The notes below the pieces were generated by a model. It had not been told where the DNA came from. It ran no database searches and was given only the letters and a program-made list of their open reading frames with translations. The translations under genes and the position numbers were made by a program. DNA of 64,000 bases from an uncultured SAR116 cluster alpha proteobacterium (GTDB lineage: Bacteria > Pseudomonadota > Alphaproteobacteria > Puniceispirillales > Puniceispirillaceae), in NCBI GenBank assembly GCA_902625725.1, contig CACOCY010000007.1:44968-108967 (forward strand), given 5' to 3'. Shown piece after piece: positions 8,729 to 19,380 of the stretch. Every line of letters starts with the position of its first letter. The stretch's first letter is position 1.

Positions 8729-9695
8729 GCCGGAAGAATTCTTTAATTTTAGTAAAATTAGATTTCTCCTTAATTAATGGTCGATTTGAGTCTTTTGTCC
8801 ATTCCACCATTGAGCCATCGTATAAAGTAACGTTTTCATTACCAAGTAGCTCTGATAACACAAACCAATTCATAGCAGCCCAATGACCAGTGTTACAAAT
8901 GCTCACAACTGGTTTGTTTTGAATATAACCATAAATTTCCTTCAAAGCATTTGTTGATTTTAACTTATTATTAATTTCATCATAGGCATTTGATTGTGTT
9001 AAAAGGGTTGCTCCAGGAATATGTCCGGCCGCAAGAACCTTTGGATGTTTTTCCTCTCCCCAAAACTGCTTTTCAGGTCTGCCGTCAAGAAGTATGATAT
9101 TGGATATTTTATCCATTACAACTTGCTCTACTGCTTTCGTATCAATATAGTCATCATTAATGAATGAAGCGTTAAAGCTGCCATTTTTAGGGGCTGTAGG
9201 AGCTCCTCTTTCGATTTGAGAAGGATAGGTCTCATTCCATTTTGCCCAACCACCATTCAAAATAGACACTTTCTCATGCCCAAACGATTTGAATGTCCAA
9301 TACGCTCTAGCAGAAGAGCCAAAATCTGTTGACGATACACCCGCCGGAACGATTATAACATGGGATTCTTGATTTATACCTAATGAGCGCGCGAGAGTCT
9401 GAAATTGTTCCTCGGAAGGAATTAAGCCAGGAATATCGTTTCTAGCTACGCGCCACCCCGCTTTCATATAATCTGAGTGAATCGATCCGGGAATATGGCC
9501 CTCCAAAAAGGTATCATATCCACCGCCATCCAGTGAATTCCGCAAATCAATTATAACTAGTTCAGGAGTCTGAAGATTTTTTGATAGCCAATCTACCGAA
9601 ACCAAGGGTTTTGACGCCAAAGCAAAGCCAATATTGAATAAAGTAACAATTGTTGTGGTAAAACAAAATAACAAAGTTCTAATTGATATTCTCAT
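8721..9695 (-). CDS. Secreted tandem-domain rhodanese (thiosulfate/3-mercaptopyruvate sulfurtransferase)
   Basis: A 324-residue protein with a signal peptide (RTLLFCFTTTIVTLFNIGFALA), so probably periplasmic. Two rhodanese domains follow. The first (about 30-150) contains VIIDLRNSLDGGGYDTFLEGHIPGS and lacks a catalytic cysteine. The second (about 180-300) has LLDGRPEKQFWGEE, GHIPGA and the active loop CNTGHWA with Cys267. These enzymes move sulfane sulfur from thiosulfate or mercaptopyruvate to acceptors. The loop differs from the CR[SK]GxT of cytosolic SseA-type enzymes. The downstream YedE permease overlaps it by 8 bp. Confidence 0.88.
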   Translation of the reverse strand: MRISIRTLLFCFTTTIVTLFNIGFALASKPLVSVDWLSKNLQTPELVIIDLRNSLDGGGYDTFLEGHIPGSIHSDYMKAGWRVARNDIPGLIPSEEQFQTLARSLGINQESHVIIVPAGVSSTDFGSSARAYWTFKSFGHEKVSILNGGWAKWNETYPSQIERGAPTAPKNGSFNASFINDDYIDTKAVEQVVMDKISNIILLDGRPEKQFWGEEKHPKVLAAGHIPGATLLTQSNAYDEINNKLKSTNALKEIYGYIQNKPVVSICNTGHWAAMNWFVLSELLGNENVTLYDGSMVEWTKDSNRPLIKEKSNFTKIKEFFRLG

Positions 9696-10108
9696 TTAAA
9701 TTCTCTTCCTAATTTCTGTAATGAAAACCGCGAAATTGGTTTACAAATATAATTTCTCATTTGAACATGGAATATTTTTTTAATTTTTGAATATTAAGCT
9801 TGAAAAAAATAAATTTTTTTTGTTTTTATATATTTTTATAAAATTTTTTTTTAAAAAGTTATTTTATTTTAATTCATAATTTCAAGACTGTTAGAAGGAC
9901 TAAATTCCTTTCTACTGCCAATTAGACACTTTTTTCTGATTTCTAATTACCATGCGAAATAGTGCCGCATTACACTTGAATCAACAAACAATCTCATTAT
10001 TTTTATGTATTGATAAAGGGCTTCTTTTTGCCGAATTTTACAAACTCCATAATTGAAGTAGGTGTAATTTGCAAATTTTACTTGGACATAAATTAAGAAG
10101 AGATAAAC
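9696..10108. other. AT-rich intergenic region between divergent rhodanese and ccmE operons
   Basis: This 413 bp gap separates the minus-strand rhodanese operon from the plus-strand ccm operon and must hold both promoters. Positions about 9770-9880 are extremely AT-rich with long A and T runs. I found no convincing gene, RNA or terminator in it; a 34-codon frame from 9952 has no ribosome binding site and no recognisable features. Confidence 0.5.
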
Positions 10109-10543
10109 ATGTCGCCGAAATCAAATAGATTGATACTTTTTTGTGTGGCCGCGGCTTTTCTAATATCTGCAGCTGCACTAACACTTTCAGCCCTAGATGA
10201 AAATATTGTTTACTTCTATACACCCTCAGAATTAGACAAATCAGAAATTGGTAGCCGCTCAATTCGTATTGGAGGGTTGGTGAAAAAAGATAGCATAAAT
10301 ATTAATGGATTAACTACGCGTTTTGTCATTGAAGATGCGACCAGTCAGCAGACAGTAATTTACACAGGTGTACTACCTGATATTTTTCGCGTTGGTCAAG
10401 GTGTCATAGCAGAAGGCAAATTCGAAAATAAATTTTTTAGAGCGAACACGGTAATGGCAAAGCATGATGAAAGATATATGCCACGTGAAGTTGCGGAAAA
10501 GCTCAAGGAACAAGGTGTTTGGCAAGGGGAGGCAAGCAGATGA
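10109..10543 (+). CDS. ccmE: Cytochrome c maturation heme chaperone CcmE
   Basis: A 144-residue periplasmic heme chaperone anchored by one N-terminal helix (LFCVAAAFLISAAALTLSAL). It takes heme from CcmABCD and hands it to CcmF/H. The covalent heme-binding H-x3-Y motif is KHDERYMP with His119 and Tyr123. The OB-fold segment SIRIGGLVKKDSI matches the family. It is the first gene of the ccmE-F-G-H run, and its stop overlaps the ccmF ATG (ATGA). Confidence 0.96.
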   Translation: MSPKSNRLILFCVAAAFLISAAALTLSALDENIVYFYTPSELDKSEIGSRSIRIGGLVKKDSININGLTTRFVIEDATSQQTVIYTGVLPDIFRVGQGVIAEGKFENKFFRANTVMAKHDERYMPREVAEKLKEQGVWQGEASR

Positions 10544-12498
10544 TTGTCGAGTTGGGACATTTTTGTTTAGTGCTCGCTTTTGTTTTATCACTTAGCCAGT
10601 CTGTTTTTCCTATTTTTGCATCAAACTCCAACTTTAAGCAGTTGCACTCAATCACTTTAAGGATGTCATTGTTGAATGCATTTTGCGTAGCACTCTCTTT
10701 CATGAGTCTTATTTGGGCATTTATTGTCTCTGATTTTTCAGTATCTCTTGTAGCTGAGCATTCTCATTCTTCAAAACCAATGATCTATAAAATTTCTGGT
10801 ACTTGGGGCAACCACGAAGGCTCACTATTAATGTGGATTTTAATTTTATCCATTTTTGGCGCAGGATTAGCGCTTACGCAAAAAACAATGCCAATATCCC
10901 AAAAATCGTTAATACTTGGAATTCAAGGGTCTATTGGATCTGCATTTTTGGCTTTCTCTCTTTTCACTTCTAACCCGTTTAAGAGACTATCGAACATTCC
11001 ATTAAACGGAAATGGTTTAAACCCTGTGTTACAGGATATTGGGCTAGCACTTCACCCACCAACGTTATACGTTGGTTACGTTGGATTATCACTTGCCTTT
11101 TCATTTGCAGTAGCTGCTCTTTTAACAAATTCATTTGATAAAAACTGGGCCCGATATATGCGTGTCTGGGTGCAAATAGCTTGGTGCGCATTGACGCTGG
11201 GTATCGGTCTTGGAAGTTGGTGGGCATATTACGAGCTTGGATGGGGAGGCTGGTGGTTTTGGGATCCAGTTGAAAATGCATCTCTTATGCCATGGCTTGC
11301 TGCAACTGCGTTATTGCATTCTGTAATAGTGGTTGAGCAACGAGAACAGCTGAAAAGTTGGACTGTTCTGCTCGCAATTATTGGGTTTTCGTTGTCATTG
11401 CTGGGAACATTCATTGTTCGCTCTGGACTTTTAACATCAGTCCACAGCTTTGCTTCAGACCCAACAAGAGGATTATTTATTTTGGGAATTCTTATTATCT
11501 CAATCGGACCGCCGTTGATATTATTCGCAATTCGTGGCCCAAAATTAAAAACGGATGGGCCCCTGGTTTTAGTAAGTAGAGAAACAGCATTAATAGCTAA
11601 TAATTTTCTACTAATTTGCGCCGCAATTGTCGTGCTGATTGGAACATTTTATCCAATCGCACTTGAAGTGGCTACGGGGATAAAAATTACTGTAGGGCCC
11701 CCTTATTTTGATGCAACCTTTAATCCTATTATGGGTCTACTTTTAATAATTATCGGTATTGGACCATTTATGATTTGGAGACAAGGTTTGACGCCCAAAG
11801 CAAAACATATATGGACAATTAGTGTGGGCATTTCCCTCTTAACGACTTTTATATTTATCCAAGCAAACACTAGTTTATCTATTGGAGCGCTTGCAGGCAT
11901 ATCGACTGTAACTTGGCTTGGTGCAACAATAATATGTGGCCTTGTTATTAAAGTTCGCACATTAAAACGAAACAGCAAATCTGATTTTTGGCAACGCCTC
12001 ATTCGTCTTCAATGGGGCATGTGGGTGGCGCATTTTGGTATCGTTATCTTTCTAATCGGTGCTCTAGGAGAAAGTGTTTTTAAAAATGAGAGCGTCGCCC
12101 GTATGCATATAGGAGAAGAAATCCAAATCGGTGCTGAAAAAGCAAAATTGAAGTCAATCTTTACGAGAGCAGGAAGTAATTATGAGGCTCTAGTTGCAAC
12201 TTTGTACATTTTTGATGGTCAGGATAATCATATCGGTACCTTATATCCTGAAAAAAGAATTTACCCTGTAGAGAGACAGACAACTACGGAAGCAGGAATT
12301 CGTCATGAGCTGACACATGATTATTATGCAGTGCTTGGTGATGGCAATCAAACAGATGGATATACTATAAGGCTTTATCGAAAACCATTTGTATCATGGA
12401 TATGGTTTGGGATTATCTTAATGGCGTCTGGGGCGGCAGTTTCAGCACTAACAAAATTTAATAACCACAAAAAATCGCTAAAAGCGTTACAATCATGA
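10540..12498 (+). CDS. ccmF: Cytochrome c heme lyase subunit CcmF
   Basis: A 652-residue polytopic inner membrane protein, the core of the heme lyase that attaches heme to apocytochrome c. The tryptophan-rich WWD domain (ELGWGGWWFWDPVENAS) is at about residues 230-250. Other blocks are GTWGNHEGSLLMW, a FNPIMGLLL-type segment and a periplasmic region near residues 520-610. The open frame begins seven codons earlier, but ATG at 10540 is chosen because it overlaps the ccmE stop as ATGA. The ccmG start overlaps its own end by 4 bp. Confidence 0.96.
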   Translation: MIVELGHFCLVLAFVLSLSQSVFPIFASNSNFKQLHSITLRMSLLNAFCVALSFMSLIWAFIVSDFSVSLVAEHSHSSKPMIYKISGTWGNHEGSLLMWILILSIFGAGLALTQKTMPISQKSLILGIQGSIGSAFLAFSLFTSNPFKRLSNIPLNGNGLNPVLQDIGLALHPPTLYVGYVGLSLAFSFAVAALLTNSFDKNWARYMRVWVQIAWCALTLGIGLGSWWAYYELGWGGWWFWDPVENASLMPWLAATALLHSVIVVEQREQLKSWTVLLAIIGFSLSLLGTFIVRSGLLTSVHSFASDPTRGLFILGILIISIGPPLILFAIRGPKLKTDGPLVLVSRETALIANNFLLICAAIVVLIGTFYPIALEVATGIKITVGPPYFDATFNPIMGLLLIIIGIGPFMIWRQGLTPKAKHIWTISVGISLLTTFIFIQANTSLSIGALAGISTVTWLGATIICGLVIKVRTLKRNSKSDFWQRLIRLQWGMWVAHFGIVIFLIGALGESVFKNESVARMHIGEEIQIGAEKAKLKSIFTRAGSNYEALVATLYIFDGQDNHIGTLYPEKRIYPVERQTTTEAGIRHELTHDYYAVLGDGNQTDGYTIRLYRKPFVSWIWFGIILMASGAAVSALTKFNNHKKSLKALQS

Positions 12499-13049
12499 AT
12501 ATTCGTTTTCTCTTGCCAATTGGGATTTTCTTGGCATTGGTAACTATTTCCGCTGTCTCAATGTTATCCATGTTAAATGGAGACCAAGCAAGCAAACAAC
12601 TTCCCTCTCCTTTAATTGGGAAAAAAGCGCCTGATCTTATTCTTGCTCCATTAAATACAACTTTATCGACATCGCAAAAAAAATCTGACCTAAAACAGTC
12701 AGTTGAAAATGAACCTTTTCTAGTTAATTTTTTTGCGAGTTGGTGTGCACCTTGTCAAAAAGAGGCGCCTTTCCTGAATAAGCTATCAAATAAAATTCCC
12801 ATCATTGGAGTTGCTTATAAAGATAGGTCAGACGAATTAGCCATTTTCTTAGAACGTTTTGGAGATCCATTTATTAAAATTGGATTTGATAATGATGGGA
12901 AAACAGCTATTAACTGGGGTGTTTATGGAATTCCAGAGACATTTCTAATTTCCAATGAAGGAAAAATAATCGCGCGTCATGCTGGTGAGATTACAAATGA
13001 GGTCTTTAACTCTTTGTTCATCCCTTCAATACAAGAGATGATAAGATGA
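12495..13049 (+). CDS. ccmG: Periplasmic thiol:disulfide oxidoreductase CcmG/DsbE
   Basis: A 184-residue membrane-tethered thioredoxin. An N-terminal anchor (residues 5-25) is followed by a TlpA/DsbE-like domain with active site FFASWCAPCQKEAP (Cys84 and Cys87) and the cis-proline loop YGIPETFLI. It keeps the heme-binding cysteines of apocytochrome c reduced, via CcmH. Starts overlap on both sides (with ccmF and ccmH), so the operon is translationally coupled. Confidence 0.95.
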   Translation: MNIRFLLPIGIFLALVTISAVSMLSMLNGDQASKQLPSPLIGKKAPDLILAPLNTTLSTSQKKSDLKQSVENEPFLVNFFASWCAPCQKEAPFLNKLSNKIPIIGVAYKDRSDELAIFLERFGDPFIKIGFDNDGKTAINWGVYGIPETFLISNEGKIIARHAGEITNEVFNSLFIPSIQEMIR

Positions 13050-14791
13050 TGTTCAAGTTATCCTTAATCGTGAAACTCTTTATAGTTTTATTTTTCCTCA
13101 CAATAGTAAGTTTTATAAACGATAAAATTGATATTTCTGGTTTTTTAGTAAAAAATGCATCTGCAATAACAGCAGAAGAAATGCTTAGCGATCCTATCCT
13201 TGAAAAAAGAGCTCGAAATATTTCCGCTAAACTTCGATGTCTTGTTTGTCAAAACCAATCAATTGATGAATCCGACGCTGAGCTTGCTGTTGATTTAAGG
13301 AGACAAGTTCGTGAGTACTTAGAAGATGGCATGACCAATAAACAGATTTTTAAGGCCTTAGCAGAAAAATACGGAGAATTTGTTTTATTGTCCCCTACCT
13401 TTCAACCTGCCACCTACCTTCTTTGGGGAGCTCCGCTGCTCATTCTTGCTATTGGAATATTATTAATAGCTAATCTTTTTTCATCCTCAAAAATTAATTT
13501 TCCTAAGTCATCATCAGATACAAAAGTTTTTCCAGAATTAATGACAATAACGTGTAAACAAAATAAAAACGATACGGAAAAAAACAGCGTTCGATATACC
13601 CAAATATCAACCATTTCAAGACTAGCTTTGCCAGTGCTTATTTTACTTCTGAGCGTGGGTATTTACCTTAGCATAGGCAGCCCAGATCTTATTGATTATT
13701 CGCCATCAGATGATAATACGCTCCGGGCACAAGCAGAAAATGAACTACTTGAGAAAAATCAATTAGCTCTAAAATCGTTTGAAGAAGCTAAAAAGCGTGT
13801 TGAAAAAAACCCAGATAGTTTATCTGCACAATTCATGTTAGCAGCGACGGCCTCACAAATCGGCTCGATTGAAGTTGAGATAAGTGCTCTTAAAAAGGCG
13901 CTATTGTTAAGTGAGGGTGACTCAAGAATTAAATCTCAACTGGCAGAAACTCTTACAAGGCAAGCTAATGGGCAAGTAACAAAGGCTGCATCAAACCTCA
14001 TTTCCGAGGTTCTAAAACATGATAGGAAAGATATTCGCGCGCTCTATTTGCGTGGTTTAGAATTATTTCAAAAAGGAGAACTAACAGACGCTATTAGTTA
14101 TTGGAAATTCACAGCAGAGCGGATTTTACCAAACTCGCCTCTAGCAGACAAGATAAGAGCTGATGTTGAACAAGCAGCGGAATTAGCCAAAATCGAAATA
14201 CCAAACCTTACCTTTTCAAGTGTTCCTGCTTTTAATATTGGAGTTCTTAAAAGGGAAAAAAATTTAATAAATGTAGATAACAATACATTTGAAAAAAAAC
14301 TCTCTCAATTTGCCACATTATCCCAAAATGAGCAAAACCAATTTATCCAACAAATGACAAGACGCCTTTTGGAGAACTTGCGACAACAGCCAGATAATTT
14401 TGATGGCTGGCTAAAACTTGCACAGGCCTATCTTTCTATAAGCAACTTTGATTTGGCTGATGATGCCCTAATATCTGCTATTAATGCCCTTAGTTCGGAA
14501 GAACAGAGAATTTCTTTGATTGAATTTGCCCTTTTGTCGCACTCATCTCCTAAATCAATACAAATTGCTGGATCACAATTGTCTAAGATTTCAGGTGAAT
14601 TAAAAAATTCATTTTCAGTTAAATTCTTGCAAGGTGAATATGCTCGACAGATAGGTGACAAAAAACAAGCGATTAGGCATTGGTCGGATATTTTAAATCG
14701 CATGCCAACAGAATCTAACCAAGCAAAAACATTACAAACATATATAAATTCATTAGAAAATACATCCTACGGATTGTTGCCAAACCAATGA
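13046..14791 (+). CDS. ccmH: Fused CcmH-CcmI cytochrome c biogenesis protein
   Basis: A 581-residue protein that joins two functions. After a signal-like N-terminal helix, residues about 45-140 form the CcmH domain with the redox motif LRCLVCQNQ (Cys65, Cys68), and a membrane helix follows (YLLWGAPLLILAIGIL). A second membrane helix near residue 195 precedes a long TPR-rich periplasmic region (residues 230-580) typical of CcmI/CycH, which presents apocytochrome c. The same fusion exists in E. coli CcmH. It is the last gene of the ccm operon; ccmA-D are not in the window. Confidence 0.93.
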   Translation: MMFKLSLIVKLFIVLFFLTIVSFINDKIDISGFLVKNASAITAEEMLSDPILEKRARNISAKLRCLVCQNQSIDESDAELAVDLRRQVREYLEDGMTNKQIFKALAEKYGEFVLLSPTFQPATYLLWGAPLLILAIGILLIANLFSSSKINFPKSSSDTKVFPELMTITCKQNKNDTEKNSVRYTQISTISRLALPVLILLLSVGIYLSIGSPDLIDYSPSDDNTLRAQAENELLEKNQLALKSFEEAKKRVEKNPDSLSAQFMLAATASQIGSIEVEISALKKALLLSEGDSRIKSQLAETLTRQANGQVTKAASNLISEVLKHDRKDIRALYLRGLELFQKGELTDAISYWKFTAERILPNSPLADKIRADVEQAAELAKIEIPNLTFSSVPAFNIGVLKREKNLINVDNNTFEKKLSQFATLSQNEQNQFIQQMTRRLLENLRQQPDNFDGWLKLAQAYLSISNFDLADDALISAINALSSEEQRISLIEFALLSHSSPKSIQIAGSQLSKISGELKNSFSVKFLQGEYARQIGDKKQAIRHWSDILNRMPTESNQAKTLQTYINSLENTSYGLLPNQ

Positions 14792-14803
14792 CATGAACTT
14801 TAA

Positions 14804-15598
14804 TTAACCGACAAATGCCTTTTCAACGACATAGTGGCCTGGCTGGGAGTTGGCACCTTCAACAAGTCCAAATTCTTCACAGATTAGTTTCATATCCTTA
14901 TTCATTCCAACAGAACCACAAATCATTACTCTATCTTGTTGAGGAGAAAATGGACTTGTGGACAATAATGAAAATAGTTCTCCACTCTGAATTAAATCGG
15001 TAGCCCTTCCAACAACATCCGACTTTTCTCTCGTTGTTGTTGAGAGATAAACTAAGTTTTCCAGAGCTAATTCACCAATTAAAGGGTCTTTTTTGGTTCT
15101 ATTAACTAGATCTTTTCCATAAGCAAGTTCTGATTTGTTTCTGCATGTATGAATTAAATAAACCTGTTCATATTTTTCATATAACTCTGGATCTCTTATG
15201 AGAGATGCAAATGGCGCTATACCTGTGCCAGTTGCTATCATGTATATTTTGTTTCCCGGGGTTAAGGCATCTAATACCAATGTACCCACAGGTTTTTTTC
15301 GCATAATTATATATTCATTCTCCTGAATACTCTGCAGTCTCGACGTAAGTGGACCATCAGGTACTTTAATTGAATAAAATGAGAGCTTCTCATCCCAGCT
15401 AGGAGAAGCAATTGAGTAGGCTCTCAATAGGGGTTTGTCTCTCTCGTCCAACAAACCTAACATGATAAACTCACCAGAACGAAATCTAAAACTTGCTGGC
15501 CTTGTTACAGAAAATGAGAATAGTCTGTCAGTCCAATGTGTAACATCTAATACCCTGACGGCATCCTCTGTCCCTGAAGTAACTTTTGAAAAAGTCAT
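14804..15598 (-). CDS. fpr: Ferredoxin--NADP+ reductase
   Basis: A 264-residue FAD enzyme exchanging electrons between NADPH and ferredoxin or flavodoxin. FAD-binding RAYSIAS lies at residues 59-65 and VPDGPLTSRL follows; the NADP site has MIATGTGIAPFASL; and the C-terminal HYVVEKAFVG ends the protein. The close match to the Azotobacter/Rhodobacter FPR type supports a proteobacterial, probably alphaproteobacterial, host. It converges with ccmH, with a 12 bp gap. Confidence 0.93.
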   Translation of the reverse strand: MTFSKVTSGTEDAVRVLDVTHWTDRLFSFSVTRPASFRFRSGEFIMLGLLDERDKPLLRAYSIASPSWDEKLSFYSIKVPDGPLTSRLQSIQENEYIIMRKKPVGTLVLDALTPGNKIYMIATGTGIAPFASLIRDPELYEKYEQVYLIHTCRNKSELAYGKDLVNRTKKDPLIGELALENLVYLSTTTREKSDVVGRATDLIQSGELFSLLSTSPFSPQQDRVMICGSVGMNKDMKLICEEFGLVEGANSQPGHYVVEKAFVG

Positions 15599-15811
15599 TT
15601 AAGCTCAACCATCCTTTTTCTTAGGGCAACCTAGTCATACCAAAAACAGCTTTTTTGAATATTTTACACTATCTTTTGAAATATCTTTTTATATTTTAAC
15701 AACAATGAGTCAATTAATAAAAAACTATCCTCAAGCAAAACAAATACAAGCAAAAAGGTGATATGAGAGTAGCATTGGCAATATTCAATCAAAGAACTAT
15801 TAAATTTAGCC

Positions 15812-15839
15812 TTGACTAATTATATAAGTGTACTATTTA
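15812..15839 (+). promoter_or_regulatory. Candidate sigma-70 promoter upstream of the metal-exporter gene
   Basis: TTGACT at 15812-15817 and TATTTA at 15834-15839 with a 16 bp spacer resemble -35 and -10 elements. They end 25 bp before the first possible start at 15864, which fits the second start (15882) better. This is a pattern match only. Confidence 0.35.
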
Positions 15840-15863
15840 CTTTGTTATGAATAAGATATTCTT

Positions 15864-17045
15864 ATGTCAATAGGAAATAGCATGGCTGAAACTTATTTAG
15901 AACAACCAAAATCAAATGCCATAAATACTCAAAAATCACTAATTTTAGTTGTGATATTAGGGGCACTTGCGTATGGGCTTCTAAATCGAGACTTTGGCAA
16001 AATAATTATGGCTTCTATTTCAGACGCCTATATTCAGGTCACCTCTTTTGTTGCTGCAACTCTATTTTTGTTTTATAGCATTGAGCGAGTTTTCAAATTT
16101 GACATTACTAAAAAACTCTCAAATTCAGGTAATCTTCAAGTATTTTTTGCAGCTCTTCTAGGCGCTCTACCTGGGTGTGGTGGAGCCATTATCGTAGTCA
16201 CTCGCTACGTTTCAGGAACACTCAGCTTTGGCAGTGTCCTCGCAACACTAACAGCTACTATGGGAGACGCTGCTTTTCTTCTAATCGCAAAAGAACCCAC
16301 AACTGGACTACTCATTATGGGATTAGGACTTGTGGTGGGAAGTATCACTGGTTATGTGGTAGACAAAATCCATGGACGTGATTTTCTTAGACCAAAATCA
16401 AGCCCTAATATGCCAACTTATACTAACCATGCAATCCAGCAATCTAATTCAGTACTTGCAACTAAATTATGGATAATTTTGATTATTCCAGGAATTGCGC
16501 TTGGAATTCTTGCAGCCTTTCAGGTCGATATTGATTTATTATTGCAGAATCCTTTAGTTGCCGAGCTAGGAACAAATTTGGGCTTCGTTGGCGGAATTTT
16601 TTGCGTATTTTTATGGGCTGCACCTCCATTTTTAAAAGGTGGTGCAAACAATAATGCAAAAATATCTAAACACCTACGAGATACCATTGCTGATACGAAT
16701 TTTGTGACGGCTTGGGTTATTTTTGCATTCCTAATTTTCGAAATTTGGATGTTTAGCTTCAATATCGATCTTGAAAAATTATTTACCGGATTTCATATTT
16801 ATTTGCCAATGATTGCAGTTATTATTGGGCTTTTGCCTGGATGTGGTCCACAAGTTATTATAACTAGTATGTACATAGGTGGGATTATCCCATTATCAGC
16901 ACAGATAGGTAATGCCATAAGCAACGATGGAGATGCATTGTTCCCTGCTATTGCTCTTGCACCTAAAACAGCAATTGTTGCGACTCTCTATTCTACAATC
17001 CCTGCAATTTTAGTGGCTTACGCTTGGTATTTTATTTTTGAATAG
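15864..17045 (+). CDS. Putative manganese/heavy-metal exporter (ArsP_2-like, 10-11 TM)
   Basis: A 393-residue membrane protein with about ten helices and a clear internal duplication. The first half has ALPGCGGAIIVVTRYVSGT and ATMGDAAFLLIAKEP, and the second has LLPGCGPQVIITSMYIGG and ISNDGDALFPAIALAP. This pattern is that of the putative 10TM heavy-metal exporter family, annotated as a putative manganese transporter. An internal ATG at 15882 has a better ribosome binding site (AGGAAATAGC before it), so the real protein may be six residues shorter. The metal is not predictable from sequence alone. Confidence 0.75.
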   Translation: MSIGNSMAETYLEQPKSNAINTQKSLILVVILGALAYGLLNRDFGKIIMASISDAYIQVTSFVAATLFLFYSIERVFKFDITKKLSNSGNLQVFFAALLGALPGCGGAIIVVTRYVSGTLSFGSVLATLTATMGDAAFLLIAKEPTTGLLIMGLGLVVGSITGYVVDKIHGRDFLRPKSSPNMPTYTNHAIQQSNSVLATKLWIILIIPGIALGILAAFQVDIDLLLQNPLVAELGTNLGFVGGIFCVFLWAAPPFLKGGANNNAKISKHLRDTIADTNFVTAWVIFAFLIFEIWMFSFNIDLEKLFTGFHIYLPMIAVIIGLLPGCGPQVIITSMYIGGIIPLSAQIGNAISNDGDALFPAIALAPKTAIVATLYSTIPAILVAYAWYFIFE

Positions 17046-17152
17046 AAATCAGCTATACTTAATTGAAACACCTTATCGTTTTAATGAATTTGAAAATCTG
17101 TATTGACCATTAAATTTAATTTTACCTCAACCACAAATCGTAGAAATATCAA

Positions 17153-19345
17153 ATGAGCAAGATGAGTAAACAAACGCATTACACACTTTGGGAGTCGATG
17201 GCGATTGCAGAATATAAGGGCGCCTCTGAAAAAATTAATGGGAAGATTAATTTAGATGATCTTCATATTAAGCCTTTATATACAGCGGACGACCTTAGTG
17301 AGTGCAACCACCTTGATAATTTGCCCGGGCAAACTCCCTTCACACGTGGACCAAAAGCGACTATGTACACCGGTAGACCTTGGACAGTTCGCCAATACGC
17401 TGGCTTTTCTACAGCAGAAGAGTCGAATGCATTTTTTAAACATGCACTCGCAAGTGGCCAGAAAGGTCTTTCAGTTGCTTTTGATTTAGCAACTCATCGA
17501 GGATATGACTCAGATCACGAAAGAGTTTCAGGAGATGTCGGTAAAGCTGGCGTTGCAATTGACACTGTTGAGGATATGAAACGATTATTTGCTGGTATTC
17601 CGCTTGACAAAATGTCTGTATCTATGACTATGAACGGCGCTGTACTTCCAATTTTATCTAGTTTTATCATTGCCGGAGAAGAACAAGGTGTACCCACCAA
17701 AGCCCTTTCAGGTACTATTCAAAATGATATTTTGAAAGAATTTATGGTGCGGAATACTTATATCTACCCGCCGGAACCCTCAATGCGAATAGTTTCTGAT
17801 ATTATTGCTTATACAGCAACAGAAATGCCTAGATTTAATTCGATATCAATTTCTGGATATCATATGCAAGAGGCTGGTGCTAACCTTGTACAAGAACTAG
17901 CATTTACTCTTGCAGACGGACTCGAATATGTTAAAGCAGCAAACGAGCGAGGGCTAGATGTTGACCAATTCGCACCTCGTCTGTCTTTTTTCTTTGCGAT
18001 AGGTATGAATTTCTTTTCTGAGACAGCTAAATTGAGGGCGGCACGCACCTTATGGGCTCGTTGGATGAAAAGATTATTCAATCCAAATGATGCTAAATCT
18101 TTGATGCTTCGCACACATTGTCAGACAAGTGGAGCAAGCTTAACAGAACAAGATCCACATAACAACATCATTCGTACGACTGTTGAAGCGTTGGCAGCAA
18201 CACTCGGAGGCACTCAATCTCTTCATACAAATTCATTTGACGAGGCAATTGCACTTCCATCAGAATTCTCAGCAAAAATCGCAAGGAATACCCAATTAAT
18301 CCTTCAGCATGAAGCTGGGATTACTGATACCGTCGACCCCCTCGCTGGTTCCTATTATGTCGAAAACCTAACATCACAACTTATATCGAAAGCTAATAAC
18401 TTGATTGAGAAGATCATAAATATGGGCGGAATGACTATCGCGGTACAAGAAGGGTTCCCCAAAAGAGAAATTGAGAAAGTTGCAACAAAAAAGCAAGCAC
18501 TTATTGATTCTGGAAAGCAGATAATCGTAGGAGTGAATCAATATAAAACAGATGATAATGACGAAATTCAAGTTCGTGAGATTGATAATTCTGCTGTTAG
18601 AGACACACAAATAAAAAGAATAATCGAGGTAAAATCAAAGCGAGATAGCAAAGCCGTTTTATCAGCACTCACTGATATAAAAAACGCTGCCCAAACAGGA
18701 GAAAATAACTTGTTGGCGCTCACAATTAATGCAATGCGCTTGAGAGCAACGGTAGGAGAGGTATCTTCTACATTAAGCGAAATTTACACGCGCCATAGGG
18801 GTGTAAGTGAGGTTGTAAGGAATATCTATACAGAGGCATTCAACGATAAAGAAGTTTTGGAACCAGTTTACAAGGCTGTTGAACAATTTAAGGCAGAAAC
18901 AAATGATAGACCAGTACTATATCTTGCAAAATTAGGACAAGATGGACACGACAGAGGTGCTAAAATCATCGCAAGTGCGTTTGCAGATTTTGGCTATAAG
19001 GTAGTTGCTGGCGAACTATTTGAAACACCACAGGAAGCAGCTGAAAGTGCGATATCAAACAACGTCCATGTTATTGGTGTGTCCTCGCTTGCAGCTGGAC
19101 ATAAAACCCTAATTCCAGAATTAATTCAACATCTCAAAGAAAAAGATGCAGAGGATATTTTAGTTATTTGTGGAGGTATAATTCCGCAGCAAGATTATAA
19201 CTTTTTATACAAAGCTGGCGTTTCAAAAATTTTTGGACCAGGGACACCTGTCAACGACGCAGCACTTGAAACAACAAATGCGGTATTAGAAAATCACCAG
19301 CGGACCCATAACTACCGCTCGGCAAGATTGTCTGGTGAAGCTTAA
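17153..19345 (+). CDS. mutB: Methylmalonyl-CoA mutase (catalytic and B12 domains)
   Basis: A 730-residue adenosylcobalamin enzyme interconverting (R)-methylmalonyl-CoA and succinyl-CoA in propionate and branched-chain amino acid breakdown. The TIM-barrel half carries [20 protein letters not shown] and [28 protein letters not shown] follows. The C-terminal cobalamin domain has the base-off motif DGHDRG (Asp597, His599, Gly602). The length fits the single-chain large subunit type (MutB/ScpA). No MeaB/ArgK chaperone, epimerase or propionyl-CoA carboxylase lies in the window. Confidence 0.96.
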   Translation: MSKMSKQTHYTLWESMAIAEYKGASEKINGKINLDDLHIKPLYTADDLSECNHLDNLPGQTPFTRGPKATMYTGRPWTVRQYAGFSTAEESNAFFKHALASGQKGLSVAFDLATHRGYDSDHERVSGDVGKAGVAIDTVEDMKRLFAGIPLDKMSVSMTMNGAVLPILSSFIIAGEEQGVPTKALSGTIQNDILKEFMVRNTYIYPPEPSMRIVSDIIAYTATEMPRFNSISISGYHMQEAGANLVQELAFTLADGLEYVKAANERGLDVDQFAPRLSFFFAIGMNFFSETAKLRAARTLWARWMKRLFNPNDAKSLMLRTHCQTSGASLTEQDPHNNIIRTTVEALAATLGGTQSLHTNSFDEAIALPSEFSAKIARNTQLILQHEAGITDTVDPLAGSYYVENLTSQLISKANNLIEKIINMGGMTIAVQEGFPKREIEKVATKKQALIDSGKQIIVGVNQYKTDDNDEIQVREIDNSAVRDTQIKRIIEVKSKRDSKAVLSALTDIKNAAQTGENNLLALTINAMRLRATVGEVSSTLSEIYTRHRGVSEVVRNIYTEAFNDKEVLEPVYKAVEQFKAETNDRPVLYLAKLGQDGHDRGAKIIASAFADFGYKVVAGELFETPQEAAESAISNNVHVIGVSSLAAGHKTLIPELIQHLKEKDAEDILVICGGIIPQQDYNFLYKAGVSKIFGPGTPVNDAALETTNAVLENHQRTHNYRSARLSGEA

Positions 19346-19380
19346 AAACTACCATATCTTCTATTTTGCTGCGACCAAAC

